Part shown: positions 39,601 through 54,600 of the stretch, piece after piece
Numbering within the stretch: position 1 is the first letter of the stretch
Layout: every line of letters begins with the position of its first letter
Assembly (NCBI GenBank): GCA_018697195.1
Contig: CM031870.1
Span: 8,997,380 to 9,061,379 of the forward strand
DNA from: Certhia americana
Taxonomy: Eukaryota > Chordata > Aves > Passeriformes > Certhiidae
DNA: 64,000 bases
Direction of reading: 5' to 3'
Notes under the pieces: model-generated
Seen by the model: the letters and a program-made list of their open reading frames with translations, nothing else
What the model was told of the DNA's origin: nothing
Databases searched by the model: none
Program-made: the position numbers and the translations under genes

Positions 39601-42600
39601 GAGCATTAAATAAAAATACTCAAAGCAATACATGCAGAAAGCTTTCCCAGTAGGAAGCATAAGAGAGATCTGTGATTGCAGAAACAAAAAGTGAGGCACT
39701 TGAACTTGATTAAAAAAGCACGTCAGATAGAACTTCAAGCCTTTGCTTATGGAGTTCATATTACATTACAACCACTTCTGTGCACACATCTAAAACAAGA
39801 ACCTGCTTTTCTGCAGATCGTCACCTTGTTCCTTTTGAATTAAAGAATAAGGGCACAGCAGGTCTCTACAGGAGACATATCTGGGAATGGCTTCTTTATT
39901 CTTTTAATTTTCTCTGTTAAATTTAAAATTTTATTACAAAAAAAATACGAAAAATGTTTTGAATAAAGCAGAGTGCAGCCAGAGTTCTTTTCAAGGCTTC
40001 CTCCTCTGCACGTTTCCAGACTTCAGAGGATGTAACATAATTTTGAGAACCTTCAACCCTTGTTGACTGATGATCTAAAACTTGCTTTAACCCAGCGTAC
40101 TTGCATCTGGTAAGGATTAGGCACTTTAGTCATACTCTTAACAGATCAAATTGGGGTATTCACAATTCAGAAGATATTGAACAGTTACCTTCAAAACAGC
40201 TGAAGAATTTTGCTTGATGGCGCAGAATGACTGTTTTCTTAATACATTCTCTGTAGCTTGTTGACCTGCTAGATTCATGTTGCCATCTAGCAGGAAAGAT
40301 GCAGAAGTCATATTATTTGGAAATAGGGATCTGTTAAAATTAAATAATTACTAGTTTATGAAATAATCAAGTTAAGAAATCAAGATCTGTTAAATCTAAT
40401 TTTTTGAATTTAAAAAGTAAAGTAAATTAAAGTAAATTATGTTCATGGTTCATTGCCTCATCTAACACTTGCAGGTAAAACTGGGAATTCTAAAAAGCTT
40501 TGTGTGTAGGTTAGGTTAATGACTAGTGTAAGAAAAAATAATTTACTCTCTGGCAAGAGGCAAATGTTTAACACCATGATTTTCACACAATGTGAAGAGA
40601 GGTAATTTGGGGGTTTGGTGGTGCTTTTTTTTCTTGCTTTGGTTTTGTTTGGGCTTTTAAAAAAATTTACTAACTTTACCCTTTTGAAGAGTTTTGCTGT
40701 GCTGTCATCATGGATTCGTTTTCCTAGCCTATAATGGGTTACTAAATAGTATTTGAAGTCAAGTTGTTTGGGTTCAAGAAGGATCAGAATAGTACAAGGC
40801 TGTGCAATGAATAAGTGAAGTAGCAAATGTTTTAAATGGTGTTTAGTAAGGAAATAACAAAAATCATGAGGTCATTTTAATTTCTCTGCGCCTTATGGTA
40901 ATATGGTACTTGACACTTTGATTCTAAGACAAACTAAGTGCTTTTTCAAGATTTACTGCTGTAACTCGAATAAGCCTTTTAAACTGGATAGCAATAGAGA
41001 TGCATTATGTTGGAATACAGCATCCAGAATTCTTTTTTAAAGCCCCTCTAACATCCCCTCCCAATTCTTGTGCAAGTCCAGCAAATAACAGACACTATGT
41101 AGATACCAGATACTTTCCAGAGCAAACACTCTGAAACTTGGATATAAAAATAGAGGCATTTGTATCTTTAGCCTGCCACCATAAACTGACAGGAGCCCAG
41201 GACAGGCATGTGCACAGTGTTTCAGTGACTAGGGAGGGCATGCTAAATCTGCTATTTAGTAAGGTAATCATCAGGAGCTGTTCCTCTGTGTGGCTTCAAG
41301 ACAGAGGGATCAAACCCCCACTATTCAGTTGTGCTGGGTTATGGGAAGGCAGCTATAGTTGCCTCTTGGCAAGCTGATGGTTTGGAACACAGTGGGACGT
41401 CTAAATGAAACACAAAGATAAAATGGAAATTTATTACAAATTAATTGCAAGCAAAAGTCAGAGAGCTTTGTTCAGGCAGACTGGCCACTTGGGAACCGCT
41501 ATCCCAAAAATACAAAAGAACCAGGACATAGAGTTGCAAAATGTGTACCAAGTTAAGTCCTTTGTGGTACAATCTCATAGAAGAATATGGGAAAGGTACG
41601 TGAAGAAATGAAACAGAAAGAAGTAGCTGTCAGACTTAATTAGGTAGCAAATCTTAGAATTAATTTGGAAGAAAAAGGATGTTTACTGATACGAATATAA
41701 AGAAGAGGCTTTTGTAAAGGGGACATTGTACTAGGTGATCTAATTGCTTTCTTAAAGAATGGAAGTGCAACTGATGTCATCTGGCTGAATTTATTACTGG
41801 ATGTTTTTAAACACTAGGTAAATGAGGCTGGAGATTACCAGAAATGAGACAGAAACAGGGAAGTCCTGGGCTGAAAGGAAGCTGGTACCAGTGCTCTGTG
41901 GGAGTTGATTTGGGACATTCTGGTTTCATGTTACTGTTAACAACCTTGGCATAAGAATGGGTCACCTAACAAAAGCAGGAAGGCATAGTCAGCACACAGT
42001 TGGGTTGTTATTATGCAAAAAGAACTGGATGATTTGGCTTTTAGGAGAGAAATGTAATTTTAATAGAATGAATAGTTCTTGGAAAGAAAAATACACAATG
42101 CCCCTCCTTCCCATGACAAAGAAATGTGGAAACCTGGGGACTCTTGGCTCAAGAGAAAAATGTGGAGGAAGGAGGCTGAGCTGCAGTGTTCAACAGTGAA
42201 GTCAGGGAGCTACTGTGGACATCTTCTGTAAAACTGTAAGTCTTGTCAGAAGAGATGATTCCAGTAGAAGTGCTAATACCACTCTAAGGATGCAGTGAGA
42301 CCCTACATGGAATATCCTGTACATTTTCTGTTACTTATATCCAAGAAAGATTAATGAAAACTGTTAACACAGTTACCTGTAACAGGTAAAGATAATCAGA
42401 GAATAAAAAATCTGTTTGTGAGAAAAGAGTAAAAATTTGTGTATCTAGGAACACAAGGAATGAGATCTGTTTATATAGAGTCTATACTCCATCAGAGGAG
42501 GAAGGAAATCGTAAGGTTTCTTTAAGACTTAAAACTACAAACCAATTTCAGCACAATAAAAATTGGTATGACAAATTTAACATGAGCAAAGTTTGGGTTT

Positions 42601-45600
42601 ACACTTCTGTTGGCATAAGATACAGAAGAAATGCACTTCCTGAAACAGTCAGTGGTGGGGTTCTGTGAAAATACACCTGCTGTCCTGCTGTGTAATCATC
42701 CTGAAACAACAAGTTTGTTTGCCTGTGTTGCAGTTTGACCTTTATGAAAGCAATGATTTTCTCACAGTACTTACTGGGTGGTAAGATTCTCCTTGTATCC
42801 ACAAAAATCTGACTCCACATACAAAAAATATTTAAGGCCTCTATTTTATAGTAATAAGGCAGTGTTTGCTTAGCTAACTAAGAAGTCAAAGTAAGAAACC
42901 ATTTTCTTTTATTTGCTGTATTTGAAGTGTGCCTAAATATGCCCTTATAGAATACTTCTACACATGTACAGGAGTTCTGTTTTCACCATTTCTCAAAAAA
43001 ATATTTTGTGAATTTAGCGTGATAGTAAATTGTCTTAACTTTTTCATATTTTTTACAGTTACTCAGGCGGTCGATGTTTTTAATGTTTCTCTTTTTCCTT
43101 ATATTTTTTTAATATTAGTATCCACCTTTAACCTCTCCAGTTCCTGAATTCCTCAAAACTCCCTCTACAATTGAACAGCATGTGACTCGTTCCACTGCTG
43201 CAACCACCCTGACCACAACTACTGTATCTGCAACGAAACCTGGGCCAACGTTAGTGAAGGTGGGTACCTGGAACTGTGGCTCCTGAGTACAACATTCTTC
43301 ATCTGTGTCCTAAACACACAATGCTGTATTTAATGGAAAACTACACAAGTAACCTTCCAGCACTTGTAGCTAAGAACAGCTTCTGCTGGTGTTCAGTGGA
43401 GCATACTGGGCTGGTGACTCAAAGCTTTTGTATGCTAAGGTCAGCCAGTGACCCTTGTAGGGACCAGCTCATTATTCTAAGAGCTCCTTAGATTACAGTT
43501 GACAAAAGTCTTCAGGCGGAACTGTGCACTACATTGCTGTGAAAGTTTTTAAGTTTTGAAAGTTTTTTCTACTTTCTATTTCTGTCTTCCTTCTAATCTA
43601 GTTTTGTATGGAGGATAGTTAAATACAAAGAGAGTCACTGCATTCATAGTCTACCTGTAAGCAAAGCAGTGAACAGCTCCTTTCCCGCAACTATTTTCTT
43701 ACTTGGTTTAATGTATAAGCGGAATGCATTGTGAGGGAGAAGTTACTGTATCATTGTTGAATATCAGAAAGATGTACTCAGCTCTCTTTTCTGCACTGAC
43801 TTAGCCAGCAGCACTGAAAACCCTTTCAAATACCGTTAGAAATTTCTAACTGAGTTAGGATTTCTTTTAGATGTCCATAATGTTTTATTTCAGTAACTTC
43901 ACTGTATTTAGCTGTGTTAATGAATGTATGTAGACTTCTACTTACCTACATGACATTAACTCAGTTAATGTGTAAGGATGACCTCTGGCAATCAATTTCT
44001 AATACAAATTTGGCTATATCTTCTGAAATCTCTGGATTCATACCAGCTTACTTAATGCAGGACCTTAATGACAGATTCAGATGTGCCCCAAAAGAGGCTA
44101 TCTGTGCACTAAACATGCATGGATCAACATTTCTGCTTTGATACCGCCTGTATGTAACTGCCTTCAATTTTTCCCTCAAAATAATTTCAAAGAGCTTGTA
44201 AAGGAAGAGAGTTTTACCACTGAGCAGGTATTACTAATGAAGATATTGCTGCCTGGAATTTATAGGAGTGTCTATCCATGCTTTTAGTCAGACCTGTAAG
44301 TACCTCAGATGTTTACAGATGGAATTTAGAATACTGGCTCTTACTTCTACAAACTGCTAAGTGGCTTTGAACGTAACCTGCTTAAGAGGAATGCCTCTTT
44401 GTAATGACAGGTCATGACTAGTAGAATCCCTTAGCTGTGCCACCTTTAAAAAAACATTCACAAACTGTGATTTGATGACCCCTCTTTGTGCAGGGGATAA
44501 GCCAGCTGGAGTATGTTAACCTTCCAAGGATGGTTCATTTTGGGATGTTTTCAAGGACAATATTTTTCAGCAGCTCTCTACAGTAAAAGTGCTCTGGTAT
44601 GCTGCATCTCTGAGCCATGCATAACTGCTTTAAGTGACATCTGTTGTGGTTTTGTTTCAATCTTTTCTATCCAAAACCAGCAAAGCCACCCAAAGAACCT
44701 AAATGATAAACATCGGAGCAAGAAATGTAAAGAATCTAAGCCAAGGGTGAAAAAATTGAAGTATCATCAATATATCCCACCTGATCAGAAAGGTGAGAAA
44801 AATGAGCCACAGATGGACTCCAACTATGCTCGTCTGCTACAACAGCAGCAACTGTTTTTGCAGCTGCAGATCCTGAGCCAACAGCAACAACACTACAACT
44901 ACCAGACAATTCTACCTGCACCACTGAAGTATGTGAAGCATTGTTTGTGTCCTTTAAAGAAAAAACATATACATCAGTTATAGGCTTATAAAGTTAGGCC
45001 TTTAGAAATAAACATGGTTTGCAAATGTTAAAGAGACAGTTGGAACCCAAGAAAACTTCTAAGTGGCATTGTGCATCACTGTGGGTATTATTTGCCTTAT
45101 TTAACTAGGTGATGAAGTTGTTCTCGTGTTAAAATAATCCTGAAGTCTGATAAGTCTTGAAGTGATCCTAATTATTTTTATGTGACATGGAAACAGAACA
45201 TCTTACCTGTCAGATGCATTTTTTCTGACCATATGCATATTTTAAACTCAAAAGCTTTTGTGCAAAATCAAGAAAGTTTTGACATAATTTTCACTCAAAT
45301 GCAACATAGGTAGGCGGAGCCGGAGAGGAGCTTGCCGACCATGTCTTTGTTAAAGACATGCAATGTTCTTGTGGGTTTATTTTTTTTCACATCAAATTCA
45401 CAAACCACATTTTTGCAGTTTACAAATAAGATATAACAGTCATTTTAAATTTGATAAGATCTGTCTGTTGTTTATAGCCTCATCTCTAATGCTTATATGA
45501 GTTCCTTAATAGTACTGATCTCTAGCACTTCTAACAGTGAGAAGTACGCTCACTGATTTATAGGTAGAAGCAGTCAGAAAAATAAATGTTTAAAGAGTTA

Positions 45601-48600
45601 CCAGCACCCCATAACAAAACAAGAAGTTGACTATCTGCAGAGTTTCATTCTCATCATCTAAGACCAATCTTTTCCTAGAAGTGTTTGAAGTGTAACATGC
45701 TACAGTCACCCAACCCTAAATTCAAATTGACTTTCAGCTGGTTTTTTTTAAATGAGTTTTCACTGAGTTCTTTTTCTTCAGCAAGTGAGGCTAGAAAAGT
45801 TAAAGCTACCATCTGTGGTTGTATTTATAATTACCATGTATCCTTACATTTGGACTGGTGATGTTTCTGCCTGCTTGCCCACGCTTCTTATGTTCCATTT
45901 ACTGACATTTCAGAAACATTTCTTCATAAATCAGCTGAAAAAAATAAAAGAGCTGACTTATGGTACCTTGTGTAAATTGTGGCATTTTTACTTTTTTATG
46001 ATTACTTCAGAATCCTTTTATGAGATTTTTGAGTACAACTGATAAACCTGTATCATCTTCAAAGTGAACTGCTTTTATGTCAGTCCATACTGTGTGTGAA
46101 CATTGGACATCTATGGAAGGGTTGATACACAGAGTTCAGTATTGGGGGTGATTATTGATGCGAGACAAAAAACTGACTAATTGCCCTGGCTGGTGAATAA
46201 TTTATGTAAACTGAGTTTGCCGTCCATGGTGTCCTTCAGAGATACCATGACAATAATCAAAACTATGAAGCATAAATTGTTACACTTAACAGCGAAACCA
46301 AACCAAAATAGTAACATACTACTCTCTGGGGGTTTTTTTCTGTTTTGTTTTACTGAAAATACTTAACAGTAGTGTGCTTGGTTTAGCATGGATTTGCAAA
46401 AAAAGTTAATTTGTTCATTAGATTCACAGACATGAGATTCAGAATCACAGCCTCTTGTTCGAAAACATAATATATTGACATTGACATTCTTGTCCCTCTT
46501 TTTCCTATTACTTAAAGGCCACTGAATGACAAACAGAGCAACAATGGGAATTCACCACTGAGTACTTTGAACAACAGTACACCAACATCAGCTGCCAGCT
46601 CACCAAGACAGAACAGTAATGTTCCTAGCAGGAAACCAGGTCCTCTACCTTCAAGCTTGGATGACTTGAAGGTAAAAGATAAAAGGAATTTGTCCATTTC
46701 TATGCATTACTGTAATTCCTAACTTGTGAATTGTTGCTGTTGAGAATATGTGCCTGGTAATTTGTACCAATGAAAACTGTCTTTCCTCCTAATTGGATAG
46801 AATAAGACTGTCAAAGTTTTCATATACAGCTCTCCTGGAATGAAATATTTGATTCCTCGTATGCATATGTTCCAGGAATGACATTTCTTTCCCAAAGAAT
46901 TAGAACAGGAGGAATTTCAGACACATTGTATAGGTATGACACTGACACTTGGATAAACTGTGAGGTTCACTTCATGTGAAGTTTCAGCTCAGGCAGATTT
47001 AAACACTGGAGTAGTAATTTCCTCATGACAATTTCAGTGTATCAGTGAAGAGGTTTAGTTAAGCAATATGAATTAAAAGATGCCCTAATAAAAATGTATT
47101 CTGAGAGGTCACTGCTATAAATTGCAACAGAAATAAGACTGTAAAAAGAGAATAGAAAAGATCTTCTTAACAGAGTTCAACACATCATCTGAAAATGAAC
47201 ACTAAATTCTGAAGTTTCTTGAAGTTGTAACTAACTGTGTAGACTGTTCACATTGCACTGTGAGGGCATTGCATAGGATCTTCTTCCTTCTGAAGTACAT
47301 TAGCAGGAGTAAAGACTGTGAGAGATGCATCAGAAGCAGCTTGTGGGGGTTTAGGATTCAGCAGCTGCAGGAATGTGCCATACCTCATCAGGGTAGGACA
47401 TCTAGTGGGCAATTAATTCCTTTCTTTCTGCCTTTACCAAGGTTTGTGAGAGGTGGAAGATTTTTTTAGATTTGTAGGGATAAAAAGAAGAAATTTCAGA
47501 AGATCAGATTCTCAAGACATTAATGTATTGACCTAAGTTAAAGCCAGTCTTTTAATATGAAATAAGTCTATAAAACTCAAACAGCAATTCAAACAACAGT
47601 GTTTGAAATAAGTTTTCCAATCTTTAAATTTTTAACTAAAAACTTGTAAAGATATTTAAGTTAATACCTGAAATTGTGCTTTGCAGTGATTAAAGCTGTT
47701 CACTTACTTATTTCTGCACAATTTATTAGTATTCCTGCTGATGTGGTAACACTAGCATAAGCCTTCCTTGCATATCTGCTGGTGGTGGTTTTACCACTGA
47801 ATCAGCTAAATCAGTTCTGATTAAGAGTTCAGAAATGAATTGTTGAAAAAGAGAAAAATTAGAACACACTCTCGAGTGTAGAGGATACCAGAACTGGGGG
47901 AAACAGCTGATAGTCATTGGCTAGGGAGTTATTTAACATAAAGTTGCTGTGGCTTTTAGAGATGTAAAATGTATTGCTGTGACTTCATATAATTTCCAAA
48001 TCAAAAATACCTCCAACTGAAATTCTAGGCTGGCTGAGTATTGAAATACTACTGAAGTCACTACCTTTTGTTCTATTAGAGGTAGCTCTAACGTGCAGAG
48101 AGTCCCAGCTCTGCAATTAGCTGTGATGCACATTTATGATAAGCAGAAGTCATTCTTTGCGACTGCTTTTCTTGAACTGATATTTTGGAGCACAGAATTA
48201 ATTTACACTCAACACATTTGTGCTTTACTTTGTCTCTAAGCTTATTGGAAAAATCTGAGAACATTTTTCTGTTAGAAAGTAATTTTGACTGCTAATACTG
48301 TCTCTATCAAAGAAACCCAGATGGCACATAGGGTAACTAGTTGCTAATTAGCAAGAGAGCCTTTTATGTTTGATGGGTCTATTGAATCATCAACTGACCT
48401 GATAAAGTTTCTCAGAAACAGATCTGTTTGTCCTAATGGTGTAACAAAGGGGTTCATCGTGCTGCTCTTTCTTCACTACTTTTGTCTGTACTGCTGCCAT
48501 TTTCTGCGGGTTTGCTTCAGAAGTTTTTAGCTCAGAACTGGAGCTTTAGGTGCATTTTTCCATGTTGAATATTTATGGAAAAACATCATCAGTTTGCTAC

Positions 48601-51600
48601 TATTCACTGTACAACTGAACACTGCTAAGATATTGGTCATTTAAACACTGAAGTAAATAGGATTCCATGGAAATGTGTTCATAGATAATGCATGCTGTCA
48701 GAACCCAGAGTTCTGATAACTAGTTATTACTGCAAATACACTAATGAAAATAATTTTCATTATTCAGATGTAATAAGAATACATATCAGTAAGTTTTAAT
48801 AGTTTCCTGTTTTATTATAGTGTTTTGTTTTATTTTATTTCAGGTAGCAGAGCTTAAAATGGAGTTGAAACTGAGGGGATTACCAGTGTCTGGAACAAAA
48901 ACAGATCTTATTGAGCGTCTGAAAACCTATCAAGATCTTAACAATGGGGTTACTACAAGTTCCTCTGTGACAGTGACCACTTCTAGTGGGGCCACAGGTA
49001 ACACTGGGGAAGTGACAGTGGCATTTCCTGTTGCAACACTAAATAAACCAGTGGCTAATACAATATCCAGCTTCCCTCCAGAAAAAACATCTACTGGACC
49101 TGGCAGCAAAACAGTAAATACTGAAAACATCAGCTCTCCCTTGCCTATATCTCCCTCTCCTTCCGAACAGTCGAGTCTAAGCACAGATGATACAAGTATG
49201 GCAGACACGTTCCCAGAAATCACCATGATGTCACCGTCCCAGTTCTTAAGTACTTCACCACTGACAGCAAGTACAAATGAGGAGAATCAGAATCGCAGCA
49301 GTGGAAGCATCTCAACCACAGAGTTTGATGTAGCAGAAAAGGACCGCAAGCTTCAAGAAAAAGAAAAACAGATTGAAGAGCTCAAAAGAAAACTGGAACA
49401 AGAGCAAAAACTTGTGGAAGTATTGAAAATGCAACTTGAGGTTGAAAAAAGGGGACAACAGCAACAGTCTCAGACTTTTGGTAACTCAGCTGCCTTGGAA
49501 CAGAAGCAGTTCAGTGCTGCTGTCAAAGATGAAACTGCTCCTGCTGACTGCTCAAGTACAAGTCAATCTGTACCTGTAGCCAGCCTTTCATTAGGACAGT
49601 CAGTGTACACTGCTGGCCAGAATCCAGTTGCCAAAAAGGCAGTTGTTATCAAGCAGGAGATACCTGTGGCCAAAGCTGAACCTCAGAATGCCATTTCTCA
49701 ATTTTATGTGAGTCCACAGAGGCAGCCACAAACTGCAGTTGTTGCCCAGCCTCAAGCTTTATTAACTACCCAAGGAACTGCCCAGCTGCTCCTCCCACTG
49801 TCTATCCAGGGACCGAATGCTGGTACTGCAGTGCAGTTACCAGTTGGAAATATCAAGTTGCAAGTAAGGGTGTTTCTATTTTTTTATCATGTAACCTGCA
49901 TAGTAGGATTTCATAACTTAGTGTAAATAGGTAAATGTGGTGTTTGTAAGATTAACCTAAAAATCAGGCTTAGCCTGTTTCTGCTTAAGGGAAACAGTAG
50001 AAAAGCTTGAGCCAATCTTGAATACCTGCTTCTAATACTTGTTTCTTTGCAACTTTTGTTCCCAGATAGTCTTTCCTGAAAAGCAATTGTCTTACCATGT
50101 ACTGCCTCCATACACAATTTGATTTATAGTAGCATATACCATCATTTTGCTAACTGCAAATTGTAATAGAGAGCTGCAGCCACTCTTTGCAAAACATGTG
50201 AACTACCTTGTGTGGTGGTGCTTCAATATATTTAAAAATGTGAATGCCAGGTTGTAGGGCTTTCCTGTGGACTTAGAAAAAGAAACCATGGTTATGCAAA
50301 TAATACTTCTAGGCTGATTATAGGTAGTTAATAAATACAGCATAAACCAAGACAGGCTATAAATACAGTGCTAGAAGAGTAATCTGACCAAGCTGAATCA
50401 GTGTAACCTGTTGGTCTGAGGTAAATGCACTTCTTAGTGGCATGGTTGGAACATCCCCTGCCATTCATTATGGCATCAAAGTATTCTTCCAGCTGCAGTG
50501 TGTCCTTGGCTGTTGTGCATGCTGTGGGCCTAGGCTTGCTGCAAGCCTGTGCAGCTGCACATCCAGCAATCTTGTAGAAAATTCTGGTGAGGATGGGCCC
50601 CAGTCTGCAGTGCAAGAACTGTTCCTAGGAGCTATACACCCAGATCTCCACCTGAGTTGTTCTAAAACCCTACTAGAATTCTGTAATAACCTTAAACAGC
50701 TTGTCCTGGTATTTTACTTCACTGATACTCCAGAAAGTTTTCCACTAACACTTAAAACTAGTTTTCATGAGGTTGGACACACTTCTTGCCTTTCAATTAA
50801 GAATTACCATGGTCTTAAAACCAACCTTTTTCTTGCATCATCAGTCATGCCAGTTCTTACAGTCTTTTCTTAATGATTTATGCTCTGTCTGTCCCCTGTT
50901 ATTTTCACCACTATCCACTGGGCTGTCTCCAGTTGGTCTTTGTCTTAAACTCTGTTGGCAAAATAAGCATCACCTTTTAGCTGGGAACTCCCCAGTACCA
51001 AACACAGTAACAGTTTGGTTTCCTGTACTGTTTACACTCATCCCTCCCAGAATACATGTTACTGCTATTCTGTATAAGGTGTGCAATAGATTTTTACATG
51101 ATGTAATTTACTGTGAGATACCAGTAATGCAAATATCTTATCTTCATCCTTTAGGCTCAATCACAAGCTGGAATACAGACCCCATCACAAATAGCTGCTC
51201 CTATTTCTTCCTCTGGCCTGGTGCAGACAGCACCTCAGATGCATACTTCACAATCAAAACAAAATACCATCACGCAGCACGCACTTGGTCAGACCCAACA
51301 AATCAGAAAGGTTTGTGGATAGCAATAAACATTAAGATAAAAAGTTGTATAATCTAGTTCTAAACATGCTTTTAGAATCTTTATGTCATCTGTGTTATAT
51401 ACAAATTATCAAGTTACCTAACATCTGTACCATGTTTTTCTGTGTGATACAATGGGCTTGTAACTCCTTCTCTTTCCAAAATTTTAGTCTGTCCAGGACT
51501 TTATTTTTCAGTTGTAAATAAATACATGGTGTAAAGACTTTTTATCTTAATGGTACACTTAGGGTGTGACTTTTACATCCTTCCTCACGCTTGGCACAAG

Positions 51601-54600
51601 TGGTGTGTACCAGGTATATTCCAATCAGTTGCTCTTACTTGCCACTGGCTCGAAATTGGAGATTCTCATATGCAGTTCTTAAGAGAAAGCTTTTACCTAT
51701 GACTTCAGTGATTTATTCTTTTATAGAAGTTAATTTTCGTTTTCTTACTTTCCTTGTTGATTTCATCCCTGAAAGCTATGGACTTAGATCCTGAGGATGG
51801 TAATTCCAGTGAGTCAAAACCCTACCATACCTCTTCCTAAGGAGTGCAGAGTATGATTCAGAGAGATCCTTCTCTTTCTCTCTACCGAAAATGGTCAGCT
51901 CTGTAATGTCCCATTCCAACAGATGTTCTTCAGCACTGGATTTACAGTTGTGACTGCCACTCCAGTCATATTTATACAGGAACTGATATTAACCCATCAG
52001 CACCAGTTATCACAAGAGAAAAGGTTTCCTTCTCTGAGCATCTTCCAGATTGACCTCTGTTACTAAGAATGTAGAGATTAGTTTTGGACTTTGATTGCAT
52101 CCTTATCAGTACTGCTCCTGCTATTGACTGTAGGGCGTCTATTATTTTAGGACAGCAAGGTTTTTCTGCCTGCCCCTAGAGACAGATAATTCAGAAACAA
52201 CTTAAATTCCAAGATGAAGAGGGTAATTTTTACAGTATATTATGTAACTGTTACATCTCAGCCTTCAAAGTTCTTATTTCAGTTTACAAAAGTGCATCAT
52301 GAACCCCGTGTTCTGCTGTGATTTGGGGATTGTACCTGAGCAGTGTCACCTTATTTGCCCCTATTTGGGCTCTTGTTCCAGATAAGAACTTGCCTTAGAA
52401 GATGTATCATTGCACTTTGCCATTCTCTAGAGAGCTAGCTAGTAAAGGGGGACACAGCTAGAGGAGCATCAATAATATTCAGACTGCTTGTTCAATCTGT
52501 TTTATTTCATGGACATTGAGGTTATCCTCCTGAAGTCAAAATTGATATTCATCCAAAAAGCAGATTTCATGAAGGTTCTCTGGGATTTGGTGAGGAGCTA
52601 ATCTTACCTTGTTAATTCAACAGGTCATATAGAGAAATTTTCCAATTATTATGAGGCATGTACTTGTGCTAGAGACTGGCAGTTTGCTGTTATTGCTGCC
52701 TCCAAGTTCCTTGAAATATCTGCAGGATATAACCAAGATCAATGCTCTGCTCCTCCCTGCTATTCAGATTGGTTAGCATGATGAAGACCACAGTTCCCAG
52801 CAGAGTTTGCAGCTTACTACTGCGCTGGTTTTTTTACACCAAAACAAATAGATTGATGTGATGCAACAGATCAGGACACCCCTCATGCATTCAGCATTCA
52901 ATCTGCCTCTCTCCTCCTAAGATTTGTCACCTTTGTCATAAAGGTTATTTGGGAGTGATACTGAATTTAAAACAGCCTTATGTGCTGATGCGGTCATAGC
53001 TTCTCTTCATCTCCCTTTAACTCAAAAGGATGAGAAGCAGGATACTGCTGGGAATCATTTGCAATGATTATGTGAACTACCAGTTGAAGAAATAAAAATT
53101 TTAATATACCAGTAACCAATCTTATATTTGATACCCATGTTCATTAGTTTTATCTTTTGCCTCTCCCTCAGTCCTCATAGACACCTGTAGTTAATAAAAA
53201 AAAAAAAAAAAATTAGAATTATATGGCACTGACAAACCTTTCTGTCGTAAAACCAGCAGGAAAGGGAAAGTGTGGATACACGTACAGTTTGTATCAGGTC
53301 AGAAATAAGCTCATGTTAATGATTGTCCACAAGGTGGGGAAATCGTGGTTATCGTATTGAACTGTTCCATACACTTTCCTCATGCTTCCTGAAAAATTGA
53401 AAAAAAATGGTTTTAGTAATGAGTGATGAACGAAAGTACGTCAGAGCACAGTTTCTTTCAGAAACTAACTGTTCTGAATTTAGAATTTTCCACTGGAAGC
53501 AAAAATCAGTATAAATAACATTCACTTAATAGGGAATTTAAGCAAGCAAGTATTTTAGAAAAAACGTCTTATATTTCATTAATGTAATTTATCCAATGTT
53601 ACCTTTTTTCTAAAATAAAAACCCCACAATCTAAGGCTGATCTGTTAATCCTTTTCAGGTTTTTCCACCTGTCACATCAAATGCAGTATTTTCATATCAG
53701 ACTGCACCAGTTTCAACACCTTCACAATCTTTTATTAATAAAACATCAAACTCTAACATTCACCCTGGTGGTAATGAGGTTCCCTCTGTGCAGAATGGAC
53801 CCGCTGCTCCCAACAAGGTAAAGATATCCCAACAATTTTCCATAAAGTTCAGGTTTATATTATTATTCTTATATAACATGTGACTATTTACATATGGCAG
53901 TTAACTCAAAGAAGAATGTTTTGTAGATTTTAATAATGCTTATATGTGCATATATGTGAGAAAGGGAGAAAGAGACTTATTTTATCCTTCTGATGACACT
54001 AATACATAGATTGATGTGACTAAATAGAATAAACTGTAGAGCTTGATACATTTTGAATTCACTAAATCACATTAATTAGCCATTAATTTGTTATTTATCA
54101 TCCAGCCTGGGTCTCCATCTCAAGCCCAGCCTTACATTGTTCAGCAACCCCTCTTCAACAATACCACCGTGTTGAAGACAAAAGATCCTCCTCGTTACGA
54201 AGAGGCCATAAAACAAACCCGCAATATGCAGCCATCACATCGTGAGGTACTAGTTTTCTTTAGTCTGTTAAAAACAGAGCTTTTCTCTACAATTACCAAA
54301 ACCATTGCTTGTTTTAGGGGGTTTTTTGTTTGTTTGTTGTCAAGGTTTTCTAACATACCCTGTACTAGTTTTGTAACTGTGTTTAACTACAGGACGCCTG
54401 CTTCATTATTCTTTTATTAGAAGCAGCATGTGTGTAAATAAGTCTTACAGTGCCCAGCTAGTGATACATCTAATTGGGATAATGCTGCAATTGCTACTAA
54501 CAGTAACTAGCCTTCAGGTGACTTGTTTTGCAAATTTGTGATACCCAAACCTCACTCCTAAGAGAGGAAATACATTTGTATTTTCCAAAGTGAGTAAACT

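Noticed and set aside
50442..51357. ORFs of 143 and 196 codons in and around exon 11.
   Set aside because: They are intronic or read exon 11 in the wrong frame. The reading frame set by exons 10 and 12 gives the MRTFB sequence instead.
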